Assembly: GCA_002727195.1 (NCBI GenBank)
Contig: PBWH01000029.1
Span: forward strand, 14,159-55,940
From: Gemmatimonadota bacterium
GTDB lineage: Bacteria > Latescibacterota > UBA2968
Reading direction: 5' to 3'
Length of the DNA stretch: 41,782 nucleotides
A program made the position numbers and the translations under genes. Every line of letters begins with the position of its first letter. Position 1 is the stretch's first letter. Shown piece after piece: positions 1-7,834 of this stretch. The notes beneath the pieces are model-generated. The model saw nothing but the letters and a program-made list of their open reading frames with translations. It was not told where the DNA came from and did not search any database.

Positions 1-422
1 TCGTGTCCAGCCTCGGTCCGGTGGACGGGAACCCCGTGTACGAGATGATATCCGCCAACCGTCACCCGGCCGGCCGCCGGAAAGGCCGGAGCCAAAATTG
101 CGAGCCCGAGGTCCAGAGACGACATTACCGTGTAGATCTCTGCCGCGATATGGCCACGGAGCGCGGAATCGACCTTCTTGTAGACGATATCGACAGCGAT
201 CGGACGGAGCATCCCGCATGCTTCTGTGACATACCCTCTCGCTTCCGAGGGGGTAACGTTACGGGTCTCGGTGTCGCACACGATCACATCGATGCCGTCC
301 AGATCCAGCGTCTCCAGACGGTCTGTCTCACACGCAACCGTATGCAGACCGGCCTTAGCGAACTGGAGGCCGGTGTCGCAGGCACTCGTGTAGTCGTCGG
401 CAAGGATGATCAGAGAGGGCAT
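1..422 (-). CDS. DUF1537 four-carbon acid sugar kinase, N-terminal part (runs off left edge)
   Basis: The first 140 residues of a protein leaving the window on the minus strand. Residues 8-25 (ADDYTSACDTGLQFAKAG) are the N-terminal signature of the DUF1537/OtnK sugar-acid kinase family, followed by CDTETRN, then KKVDSALRGHI, then APAFPAAGRVTVGGYHLV, all in the family order. Known members phosphorylate four-carbon sugar acids such as erythronate or threonate with ATP in the cytoplasm. The ATG is preceded by AGGA about 8 bases upstream, supporting the start. The C-terminal nucleotide-binding domain lies outside the window. Substrate is not predictable here. A role in catabolism of sugar acids would fit the glycan-degradation genes further right, but that is inference. 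Confidence 0.85.
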   Translation of the reverse strand, partial: MPSLIILADDYTSACDTGLQFAKAGLHTVACETDRLETLDLDGIDVIVCDTETRNVTPSEARGYVTEACGMLRPIAVDIVYKKVDSALRGHIAAEIYTVMSSLDLGLAILAPAFPAAGRVTVGGYHLVHGVPVHRTEAGH

Positions 423-591
423 GTGAGTCCTAGTGGCTCAAGGCTTGGGGTTTGCTGGGATTTGAGGCTTCAGGATGAAACCAGAGTTCAGATAGACCAA
501 ATAGGTGAATGGCTGTCGTGCGAAAGCAATGAACCCAAGATCTAACAGAACGGCAAGCGGGTGGATTCGGATCGCTCTGCTGATGCTTCTT

Positions 592-729
592 TATGGTCCC
601 GCGCCCCTGGTTGATGTCGAACGCGGCGAACGATGATAGCACAACCTCTTCGCCCGTGTTCGCTCGGAAGGTATAAGCCTTCAGTTGCTGGAGACTCTGA
701 CGTTCCGCGTCGTTCACGGGCTGTACACT
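592..729 (-). pseudogene. Fragment of a second RND efflux transporter
   Basis: About 46 codons read like one short stretch of an RND pump: SVQPVNDAERQSLQQLKAYT and GEEVVLSSFAAFDINQGRG line up with the complete pump next door around its HEVQVKMYLDRGDRKTLQHL and DEVSLAELSEISMGKGTG segments. Neither flank continues the homology: no start, no membrane segments and no C-terminal half. It lies just beyond the stop codon of the intact pump, in the same orientation, so it is best read as the remnant of a deleted or recombined paralogue. The rest of the 340-base gap between the kinase and the intact pump holds nothing else I recognise. Confidence 0.6.
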
Positions 730-766
730 ACCCCCCGGCAAAGGCTTGGGGGGGCGAGAGGCTTGC

Positions 767-3700
767 CTAGTTGTCTGCGGACTGCTCGACCGTGACAGCC
801 GATGGAGCGCGGGTCGCGGTGACCATTCGATTGATCAGCATCGCCAGGTCATCAAGGAAGGTATACAGCAGTGGGATCACCAGCAGCGTCAGGACGGTCG
901 ACGAAATCAGGCCGCCCATCATCGTGCGCCCCAGCGGGGAGTAAGGCTGCCCCATCAGGTTGCTATTTCCGACGGCCATCGGAAGTAGACCGAAGATTGT
1001 GGTAAACGTCGTCATCAAGATAGGACGAAATCGGTTTTCTCCCGCCTCCAGGATCGCGTCGAGCCTACTTTTTTCTTGCTGGCGCAAACGATTGATCATG
1101 TCCACAAGCACAATAGCATTGTTCACCACCACGCCGATCAGGATAATCATCCCGACCATGGCCATCATATTCATGGGGGTTGCCGTTACAAACAGGAGCC
1201 AGTAGACGCCAAGGAAAGCGAACGGAATCGAGAAGAGGACGGAGAAGGGCAGGATAAAGGACTCGAACAGAACCCCCATCAGCAGGAACACGAAAGTGAT
1301 CGCCATAATGGTGGCGAACTTGAGGGTATCGTCCTCCTCGCCCATCGTCCGGAAACGCTCGCCCTTGTTCCAGTTGTACCCACGGGGCATCGAGAACCCG
1401 GCCATCGCAATGTCGATATCCTGATAGAGCCGTCTGCGGTCCTGCTTGGTCGTAAAGGCCCTCACTTCGACCTTCGTCTTCCCGTTCGACCGGTAGATCT
1501 CCCCTGTCCCCTTGCCCATTGAGATCTCTGACAGCTCGGCAAGCGACACCTCGTCCCCGTCCCGGGCGGAGAAGGTGAAGTTCTTCAAATGCTGAAGGGT
1601 CTTCCGATCTCCACGGTCGAGGTACATCTTCACCTGCACCTCATGTTCGTCCGCCTGGAATCGTGGAAGACTGACCCCCTGCAAGGCGAATCCGATCTGC
1701 TGGGCCACGTTCTGCGCCGATATCCCAAGCTGGGTCGAACGTTTCCGATCGACGTGAACCCGTACCTCCTGAAGCACCTCGTCGTCGTCCTCCTGCTCGC
1801 GCTCGACATTCAACACAGACGGGATCGTCTCCAGTCGCCGCTTGACCTCCTCCACCATCGACAGAAGCACATCGGTGTCATCCCCTTCGAGCACGACGCG
1901 CACATAAGGGTCGCTCGTCGCCCCCGTACGCTGGCGATCCACACGCCCAACGACGCCCACGAACGTCGGCATGTCCTTCTGCGCGCTCTTCAACACCTCA
2001 TCCCGTTCCATCTCAAGGGACACGGGATGGCCAACGGCCTTCATCGTGTTCTTGTAAGCCACATACCACCAGGCCTCGTTCGCCCGCGAATTCTGGAAGA
2101 TCTGCAGCTGTCCGTAAGTTCGGCGATGGTAGGTCCGAATCGTCCGGATGTCGTATTCTTCCTTCTTCGACAGGTAGAAAGCCTCCACCTCGTCGACAAC
2201 GGAGATCGCCTGATCGAGCGAGAAATGCTCGGGCATGTAGAGACGTACCCGGAAGCTGTTTGTGAAATCCCGACGATCCCCGCCTCTCTTGAGCCCGTTC
2301 ATTGGGATAGAAATCGTCATGAAGGCGGCGAGCGCGATCAACACGGCGTCCCTTCGATGGACGAGCACCCAATGCAGGGTGCGGGTGTAGACGAGTCTGA
2401 GTCGCCGGATAAGCGAGGCTTCCGCCTTCACCCGGCGCCCGCCGAACCGGGATGCTGCCAGCGGAATAAATATCAACGCGACTAACAGAGACGCAATCAG
2501 TGCGATGATGATCGGAACCCCCATCTTTGTCAGATAGAAGTTCATCATCCTACTCTTTCCGCCCATCAGCATCAGCGGGAGAAAGACGACCACCGTCGTC
2601 AGGGTGGCCATCGTAATCGCCAACCCGACCTCACTGGCGCCCCGGATCGACGCCTCTTCAGGTTTCCTTCCATCTCCCCTGACGCGGTAGATATTCTCGA
2701 GGATAACGATCCCGTTGTCTACGACCATACCGACCCCCACCATCAGCCCCATCATCGTGATCATGTTCAGCGACCAGTCGATGAAATAGATGACCGTCAG
2801 CGTCATCAGGAGACAGAGCGGGATGGACAGCGTGATGATCGACGTCATCCGGACCGTCCTGAGGAAGTACAGCAAGATAAGGGCCGCAAACAGCCCGCCC
2901 CACAGTCCTGTCCCCTGTAGGTTGCGGATGGCCTCCATGATCTGGTTGCCCTGATCATAGAACACGTTGAAGGTCATCCCGGGGACCTGTCTCTCGATCC
3001 GGGCGAAGGCCGCCTTCACCACTTGGGCTGTTTCGATGATGTTGGCGCCCGACTCCCCTTTTATCCCGAAGGCGACGGAATGCTCGCCGTCTAGACGGTT
3101 GTAGCTCCTCCGTTCCGGGACGTCATAGGCGACGGTGGCGACATCCGTGAGCGGGACCTCGATCCCACGTCGGGTCCGGACCTTGATCTGCTGGATCTCT
3201 TGGACGCTCTGGAATTTCGCGACCGACCTCACGAACAACTTCTTACTCCCCTCCCGGACGTGACCACTGGTCAGCGCGAAATTATCGCTCCGGAGCGAAC
3301 TGACCAGGTCTCCGATCGTCAGCCCCCGTGACCGGAGCTTGTCCTGGTCGATCTCGACCATGACCTCCTTCTCGTCGACCCCATACAGATCAATGATGCC
3401 TACACCGTCGATCCGTTCCAGAGCACGTACAACGACGTGCTGCATGAACTGGTAGGGGTCCTGGATCGATGGATCCAACGTCACCCCGACCCAGACGATG
3501 TTGATTCCGCTGGTGTCGAACTTGTAAACGCGGACCCGGTCTCTCGATTCTTCCGGAAGTTGAGGCTTGAGGCGGTCCAGGCGGTCGATCACCTGGTTGT
3601 AGGCCAGGCTGAGGTCCACGCCCTGCCTGAACGAAACGCTCGCACGTGTCCCTCGGTCGCTGCTCCAGGTCCGGAGGCGTTCAACGCCCTTGATCGCGCG

Positions 3701-3982
3701 AAGCGTCTCCTCCAGGGGACGGGTAATCTGTTGCTCGGATTCCTGAGGAGAGGAGTTGCGGTAATCGATGCGGATATAGAGCGACCCGAACTCGAGACCA
3801 TCCGGGAACAGCTGAACGGGAACGCGGAGATAGGACAGTGCGCCAAGAACGAGGAGGGCCGTCAACGCCATCACCACGGTGACGGGGCGGTTCACAGAAA
3901 TGCGTGGAAGCAGGGATCCTCTGCCGGACAAGTGGCGCTCTGAAAGATCGAATGAGTGTGGCGGGGTGAATGTCTGCCGCAA
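767..3982 (-). CDS. RND-family efflux transporter permease (AcrB/HAE type)
   Basis: A 1071-residue inner-membrane proton-driven exporter, the normal length for the family. It has a first membrane helix around residues 34-52 after LPRISVNRP, a large periplasmic loop starting FPDGLEFGSLYIRIDYR, a cluster of helices around 360-530 and a second loop/helix half ending in the last helix near residue 1040. The proton-relay region reads GVGMVVDNGIVILEN, with Asp422 present and Asn at the position of the second aspartate of AcrB, as in many non-AcrB RND proteins. No membrane fusion protein or outer-membrane factor is encoded beside it, so partners must be elsewhere or lost. Substrate unknown. The start used is the first ATG; a slightly later start is possible because the first 25 residues are poorly conserved in the family. 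Confidence 0.93.
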   Translation of the reverse strand: MRQTFTPPHSFDLSERHLSGRGSLLPRISVNRPVTVVMALTALLVLGALSYLRVPVQLFPDGLEFGSLYIRIDYRNSSPQESEQQITRPLEETLRAIKGVERLRTWSSDRGTRASVSFRQGVDLSLAYNQVIDRLDRLKPQLPEESRDRVRVYKFDTSGINIVWVGVTLDPSIQDPYQFMQHVVVRALERIDGVGIIDLYGVDEKEVMVEIDQDKLRSRGLTIGDLVSSLRSDNFALTSGHVREGSKKLFVRSVAKFQSVQEIQQIKVRTRRGIEVPLTDVATVAYDVPERRSYNRLDGEHSVAFGIKGESGANIIETAQVVKAAFARIERQVPGMTFNVFYDQGNQIMEAIRNLQGTGLWGGLFAALILLYFLRTVRMTSIITLSIPLCLLMTLTVIYFIDWSLNMITMMGLMVGVGMVVDNGIVILENIYRVRGDGRKPEEASIRGASEVGLAITMATLTTVVVFLPLMLMGGKSRMMNFYLTKMGVPIIIALIASLLVALIFIPLAASRFGGRRVKAEASLIRRLRLVYTRTLHWVLVHRRDAVLIALAAFMTISIPMNGLKRGGDRRDFTNSFRVRLYMPEHFSLDQAISVVDEVEAFYLSKKEEYDIRTIRTYHRRTYGQLQIFQNSRANEAWWYVAYKNTMKAVGHPVSLEMERDEVLKSAQKDMPTFVGVVGRVDRQRTGATSDPYVRVVLEGDDTDVLLSMVEEVKRRLETIPSVLNVEREQEDDDEVLQEVRVHVDRKRSTQLGISAQNVAQQIGFALQGVSLPRFQADEHEVQVKMYLDRGDRKTLQHLKNFTFSARDGDEVSLAELSEISMGKGTGEIYRSNGKTKVEVRAFTTKQDRRRLYQDIDIAMAGFSMPRGYNWNKGERFRTMGEEDDTLKFATIMAITFVFLLMGVLFESFILPFSVLFSIPFAFLGVYWLLFVTATPMNMMAMVGMIILIGVVVNNAIVLVDMINRLRQQEKSRLDAILEAGENRFRPILMTTFTTIFGLLPMAVGNSNLMGQPYSPLGRTMMGGLISSTVLTLLVIPLLYTFLDDLAMLINRMVTATRAPSAVTVEQSADN

Positions 3983-4132
3983 ATATCCCCGACTGGCCAG
4001 AATCGGTCAACCGCAAGGCAGACTCGCTCACTTTTGACGAAGCGAGCTATCCTCTGGTTTCCAATGCGCTTACCTACCGTTGCCCACCTTCACACAGGTG
4101 GCTTCCAACCCGATCCACAGCTGGTATTACTC

Positions 4133-4667
4133 CTACTGCTGGAATCCTATATCGTCCTTCCACCAGGCTGACGAAGGCACGATTGGTTTCTCCACGCGCT
4201 TCTTCTTGACCTGGATCGCCAGGATGCCGATCTGCAACAAGGCGATGGTGATGATTGCGACAAACACAGCCGTCCACTCCCGCTCACAGAGCACCCAGTA
4301 CTCCAGGACGGACCGGATCGGCTCGCCGTTCGGAAGCCGAAGCAAGTAGCCTGCGTAGTCCTTGAGGATATCCGTGATCGCTAGGTAAGCGAGGCAGATA
4401 GAGATGCCGGAGATCGCGGCTAGGCAGACCGTCGCCTCCCTCGCCTTGTCTGTGTATATGGACCTGAATCCTCGGCCATTCAGGACGATATCGCCGAGCG
4501 CCTTCAGCCCAAGGAACCAGGCAAATCAAGCAGATCGAGGATGCAACCACCAGGCCAAATCCCTCGATTTCCAGGTTCCCGGAAACCTTCCACAACACGA
4601 GCACCAGAACAACTCCCAACCCTAAGCACGTCATTCAGATTCTCGACCCAAACAGTTTTCCGAACAT
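4133..4667 (-). pseudogene. Broken multi-pass membrane protein gene
   Basis: A minus-strand gene with a good ribosome site (AGGAG, then ATG at 4667) begins MFGKLFGSRI and meets an in-frame TGA at codon 11. The same frame continues with MTCLGLGVVLVLVLWKVSGN and a second hydrophobic stretch (FGLVVASSICLI). Near 4525 the coding sense moves to another frame, which continues AWFLGLKALGDIVLNGRG, a third helix (VCLAAISGISICLAYLAI) and a fourth (WTAVFVAIITIALLQIGIL) with a basic tail, ending at TAG. Together this is a protein of roughly 175 residues with four membrane helices carrying one nonsense change and one frameshift. I do not recognise the family. Sequencing error could explain one lesion, less easily both. 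Confidence 0.55.
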
Positions 4668-4668
4668 A

Positions 4669-4893
4669 TCAGACTCCTGTTTCCAGGACTTCGATCAAGG
4701 CGCCGTCTACCTCATAGACACCGAGCTGTCCTTTCACTTTGACGGGCCTGACCCGCCTCAGGTTACCCAGGATCTAGGCCTTTACGCGCGGATACAGCTG
4801 GATGCAGGTGTCTCGATCGTCCTCCGGCCGGAGGTGATCAGGCTTGCCCAGGGGCCTTTTGGCAATAACCCCTTTATTATCAATTTTTAACAC
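4669..4893 (-). pseudogene. Possible small gene with in-frame stop, coupled to the broken membrane protein
   Basis: From a GTG at 4893 the minus strand reads LKIDNKGVIAKRPLGKPDHL and on to CIQLYPRVKA, a TAG at 4776-4774, then ILGNLRRVRPVKVKGQLGVY and EVDGALIEVLETGV, ending in a TGA one base before the ATG of the broken membrane gene (TGATATG). The composition resembles a real protein on both sides of the stop, and the close junction with the next start suggests an operon. It has no recognised family and no clear ribosome site. It may equally be chance reading through a degraded region. Confidence 0.25.
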
Positions 4894-5037
4894 GTATACG
4901 GACTGGTCGAGCTTCTATAGCGGCGAATCGCCACTCCCGGATACCTCAAATATAGGATCTAGAGGCGCCTCCCCAACGACTCCAAATCCAATATTTTCCA
5001 CCTTCTATGAACTTTTTTCTCAACATAACCCCTTTAT
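4865..5037. repeat. 13-base direct repeat in AT-rich intergenic region
   Basis: ATAACCCCTTTAT occurs at 4865-4877 and again, identical, at 5025-5037, 160 bases apart. The stretch between about 4865 and 5115 is strikingly AT-rich compared with the coding DNA on either side. It forms most of the gap of about 350 bases in front of the signalling operon. Apart from this repeat, the palindrome listed next and the doubtful small ORF on the minus strand, I see nothing else in it. Confidence 0.5.
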
Positions 5038-5119
5038 AAACCGATAGTAAGTAATACATCTCACCCTGCACAGGAAAATACTGCTTGAATTTACTTAGTA
5101 TTAAGTTACATTACACAAA

Positions 5120-5131
5120 GACGTTAACGTC
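5120..5131. promoter_or_regulatory. 12-base perfect palindrome upstream of the signalling operon (possible operator)
   Basis: GACGTTAACGTC is a perfect palindrome at the end of the AT-rich upstream region, 117 bases before the start of the HTH-receiver gene. A smaller inverted repeat, ACTTA-GTAT-TAAGT, lies just upstream near 5092-5105. MerR-type regulators bind such dyads in their own promoters, so autoregulation by the downstream protein is possible, but no convincing -35/-10 pair with 17-19 base spacing could be assigned. Confidence 0.35.
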
Positions 5132-5248
5132 AACCAGGCGAACCAGACTCCATGGATGGAAGCCGATTCGCCGTTCAACATTCCCGCGCTGAGCTCTCGC
5201 GTCACCCACCCACAACCGGCAACAGGGCGCAGCGCATCGGAGGGACAG

Positions 5249-5881
5249 ATGAACGAGGGTGGTCAGTTGATTGGAATCGAGGAAGTCAGCAGTCTTTTCG
5301 AGAAGTCCATCGAGTCGATCCGCAAGTACAAGAACTACGGGATACTCAAAGTCGCAGACAAGGTCGGTAACAAGGACCTCTTCGACCGCGAGGATGTCTT
5401 GCTGAAAAAGCAGCTCGTCAAAGAAATGCAGGTCCAGCGGGGACTGTCGCTATCTCAGATCGCGATGGAGCTGGACCGCCTGGACGAGATGCGGTCTCAG
5501 GGCCCCGAAAAGATCCTGATAGTGGAGGATGAAGAAGGGACGCGGGAAACCTGGCAGGAATTCTTCCAAGGTTCAGGCTATGACGTCTTTGGAGCGGGAG
5601 ACGGCCAGCAAGCGCTGGATATGGTCCGGATGAACCGTCCTAACATCGTCCTTCTCGACCTGAGGTTGCCAGGCCTAGACGGCTATCAAGTCTGCCAGCG
5701 TCTGAAGAGCGACCCTCTGACTTCGGAGATTCCGATCATTATGATCACCGCGTTCCTAACGGGTGCATCCGACACGGTCCGCGGTCTCGAATACGGGGCC
5801 GACGACTATCTGAACAAGCCTGTCGACCTAGACGTCCTGGCCGCCAAGGTCAAGTCGGTCCTCAGACGGGTCGCTCGATAA
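5249..5881 (+). CDS. Response regulator with N-terminal MerR-type HTH and C-terminal receiver
   Basis: A cytoplasmic regulator of 210 residues. Residues 8-75 form a MerR-like winged helix-turn-helix: IGIEEVSSLFEKSIESIRKY, then YGILKVADK, then FDREDVLLKKQLVKEMQVQR and LSLSQIAMEL. From about residue 89 a CheY-like receiver follows: acidic pocket in LIVEDEEGTRE, phospho-acceptor Asp in IVLLDLRLPGLDGYQ, Thr in IIMITAF, and the KPVD lysine. All key receiver residues are present. DNA-binding part first and receiver last reverses the usual order. The ATG at 5249 is chosen over an earlier in-frame ATG at 5156 because GGAGGG lies five bases upstream and homology starts just after. It heads an operon with the next two genes. 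No histidine kinase is nearby. Confidence 0.88.
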   Translation: MNEGGQLIGIEEVSSLFEKSIESIRKYKNYGILKVADKVGNKDLFDREDVLLKKQLVKEMQVQRGLSLSQIAMELDRLDEMRSQGPEKILIVEDEEGTRETWQEFFQGSGYDVFGAGDGQQALDMVRMNRPNIVLLDLRLPGLDGYQVCQRLKSDPLTSEIPIIMITAFLTGASDTVRGLEYGADDYLNKPVDLDVLAAKVKSVLRRVAR

Positions 5882-5958
5882 TCGAGCCTGTCACCGTGTG
5901 ACTTCACGTCGCGCGGTGTCTTCGGACGCCCAATCGGCTGCTACGAGGAGTCAAAATC

Positions 5959-6435
5959 ATGTTGGACGGTATTCTCACAACCGCGCTTCAAATCATCATC
6001 GTTCTCGACATCTGCGGAGCCGTGCTCTACTTCCTGATGTCCGGGGCGTCGAAGGCCAAAGAGCCCGCTCCCGAAACGACTGAATCTTCCCTGAGCTCTA
6101 TCTTCCAGAAGGGCTCGATCCCCATCCCGTTCGGAAAGACGGCGACACTCCAGCCCGCGATGGCTGCGGCCGGATCCCCCGCCGTCGAACCACCCCCGGT
6201 GCCCGAATGGGTCACCGAGGGCGACCGAAGTGCTTCCCAGATCTATGGTGTCGAGGGGGCCGCAGACGTCGTATCTGAGCGTCCGGCACTATCGGCCCGT
6301 ATCGGAGGCATTGTCTCTTCGATCAAGGGCAAGTTTCAGCGCCAAAACACTCAGGAAATTGGCCGATCCGCCGATCTAAACAGTGATCGTGCACGGCTGA
6401 ACAAAGTCCTGGATAGCTTTCGCGAAGAGATCTAG
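5959..6435 (+). CDS. Small single-pass membrane protein of unknown function
   Basis: A protein of 158 residues with one N-terminal membrane helix (about residues 5-27, TTALQIIIVLDICGAVLYFL), then a low-complexity, proline- and alanine-rich linker (PAVEPPPVPEW) and a charged C-terminal tail ending LNKVLDSFREEI. A GAGGAG ribosome site stands seven bases before the ATG. I do not recognise the family. It sits between a DNA-binding response regulator and a double-receiver protein in the same orientation, 77 and 134 bases apart, so it probably belongs to the same signalling unit, perhaps as a membrane tether. Which side of the membrane the tail faces cannot be told. Confidence 0.72.
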   Translation: MLDGILTTALQIIIVLDICGAVLYFLMSGASKAKEPAPETTESSLSSIFQKGSIPIPFGKTATLQPAMAAAGSPAVEPPPVPEWVTEGDRSASQIYGVEGAADVVSERPALSARIGGIVSSIKGKFQRQNTQEIGRSADLNSDRARLNKVLDSFREEI

Positions 6436-6569
6436 TCCAACGCGGGTTCTAGGTCGCCGACCACGAGCGCCAACCCGCTTGAGTAGCAATCTGAACCACA
6501 AGAGTCGATGACGTTCGTATCACGCGCACAGGACGTGGCGCTCCGGACGGCGGAACGGGAGAAACCAGG

Positions 6570-7535
6570 ATGGCCGGGAAGATTCTAGTCGTACACCGAA
6601 ATGAGTTGATTCTGGACGTGATCCAGGAGATGCTCCACGACGCCGGATACGCCGTCAGCATGACGTGCGATCCCCAGCGGGCCCTGAGCAAAGCGATGGC
6701 CCACTCCTACGAAGTCATCATCGTCGACCGCCATCTCGAAGGCGAATTCGACGGGGTTCGACTTGTCGAACTTCTCAGGAAGTACGGCGTCCAGAGTCCA
6801 GTCATTGGCACTGCCCCCAACGCGGATTGGGCCGAGCAATCTATCGACCTCGTCGACCGCCTGATTCCCGCCCCCTTCGACTACAGCGAGCTGGTCAAAG
6901 CCGTTGCCGATCTGCTCGAAGATGAACCGAACCCGATCCTCGACAGTCTATCCGACCCGGATGCGGGCGGTCTGACCGATTTCGAGTCCCATGAAGCCGA
7001 TCACCTGACTACAGAACTGTCCGACCTGAGTCCGCCATCCCCGTCCGTTCCGGACGCCCCGCCCCCCCAATCGCCCACCACCGACACCCCCAAGAAAGAG
7101 TCACTACCGATGCCTATCGCCACGTCACGCCCGATCAGACCCTGGCAGCCGCCCCATATCGAGAAGTATGAGGGACCGGCCCGAATCATTTTCTCCGAAG
7201 CCTCAGATGGCACCCGCGCCACCTTTGAAGGCTGGCTCAAGGACGCAGGCGCCGAGGTCACAGCCTGCAAAAGTGGCGACAACATCGTCGAGGCGACGAT
7301 GCTCAACACCTACGACCTGATCATCATCGACCTCTGGACCAGCGGGATGGATGGATTCGAGACGCTCGAGACGCTCCGCATGAGCGGGGTCGACACACCC
7401 GTCATCATCACGGCAGGCTACATCACAAAAGAAATGGTGAGCGAGCTGCTCCCCCACCGGATCAAGAAGATCGTCCTCAAGCCCTCGAACCACGACGTCT
7501 TCATGGAAAGCATCCAGGAAACGGTGACTGTATAG
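6570..7535 (+). CDS. Tandem double receiver-domain protein
   Basis: A protein of 321 residues with two CheY-like receivers joined by a proline/serine-rich linker (about residues 120-205). Receiver 1 (3-118) keeps an Asp in VIIVDRHLEGEFDG but has HRNE in place of the acidic metal-binding pair and IPAPFD where the KPF lysine should be. Receiver 2 (about 210-318) keeps Asp in LIIIDLWTSGMDGFE and the lysine in VLKPSN, but its acidic pocket reads SEASD. Both domains are thus partly degenerate, and receiver 1 is unlikely to be phosphorylated normally. There is no output domain. It is the last gene of the signalling operon, has a GGGAG ribosome site, and is followed by a strong terminator. A protein-interaction or phosphate-sink role is inference. 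Confidence 0.85.
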   Translation: MAGKILVVHRNELILDVIQEMLHDAGYAVSMTCDPQRALSKAMAHSYEVIIVDRHLEGEFDGVRLVELLRKYGVQSPVIGTAPNADWAEQSIDLVDRLIPAPFDYSELVKAVADLLEDEPNPILDSLSDPDAGGLTDFESHEADHLTTELSDLSPPSPSVPDAPPPQSPTTDTPKKESLPMPIATSRPIRPWQPPHIEKYEGPARIIFSEASDGTRATFEGWLKDAGAEVTACKSGDNIVEATMLNTYDLIIIDLWTSGMDGFETLETLRMSGVDTPVIITAGYITKEMVSELLPHRIKKIVLKPSNHDVFMESIQETVTV

Positions 7536-7565
7536 ACTGAGGAACAATCGTTTAGCCTTATTAAG

Positions 7566-7605
7566 GCCGATCTTGTGGCGATGCCGCGAGATCGGCTTTT
7601 GTTTT
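7566..7605 (+). terminator. Rho-independent terminator after the signalling operon
   Basis: A long hairpin at 7566-7596 pairs GCCGATCTTGTGGC with GCCGCGAGATCGGC around a GAT loop (14 pairs, two of them G-T), followed by TTTTGTTTT. It lies 30 bases after the stop of the double-receiver gene and closes that transcription unit. Confidence 0.9.
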
Positions 7606-7640
7606 GCCCTGAACTCGAGGACCCGTAACTTGTGTACTTT

Positions 7641-7665
7641 CGTTCCCTGGCTAAGCCTGGGAACG
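7641..7665. repeat. Short palindromic element CGTTCCC...GGGAACG
   Basis: CGTTCCC and GGGAACG (7641-7647 and 7659-7665) form a perfect 7-base stem, with an inner GGC-TAA-GCC stem. Very similar palindromes (TTCCCAGGC...GCCTGGGAA type) are, from memory, scattered in many environmental bacterial genomes. The remainder of the gap 7606-7834 holds a further imperfect inverted repeat (GGTGCG at 7713-7718 with CGCACC at 7761-7766) around a low-complexity stretch of repeated ATTCTCCA-like units; no gene is seen. Confidence 0.55.
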
Positions 7666-7834
7666 AGAATCGCTTAAACGGATGATTCTTCGTGTGGGTC
7701 GAACCCTCAGACGGTGCGCATTCTCCAATTACCAATACCCATTCTCCATTGCAAATTGCACGCACCTGAATGGCCAATGGTTAATACTTCTTCGTCAGCC
7801 TAGTCCATAGACGCCTTCGCACACATACAGACCA

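Noticed and set aside
3..545. Long plus-strand reading frame at the left edge
   Set aside because: It is antisense to the DUF1537 kinase, whose conserved motifs on the minus strand are unmistakable; the plus-strand translation has no recognisable pattern.
1589..2485. Plus-strand reading frame of about 300 codons
   Set aside because: Shadow of the RND pump on the opposite strand, with arginine/histidine-rich composition typical of antisense reading in GC-rich DNA.
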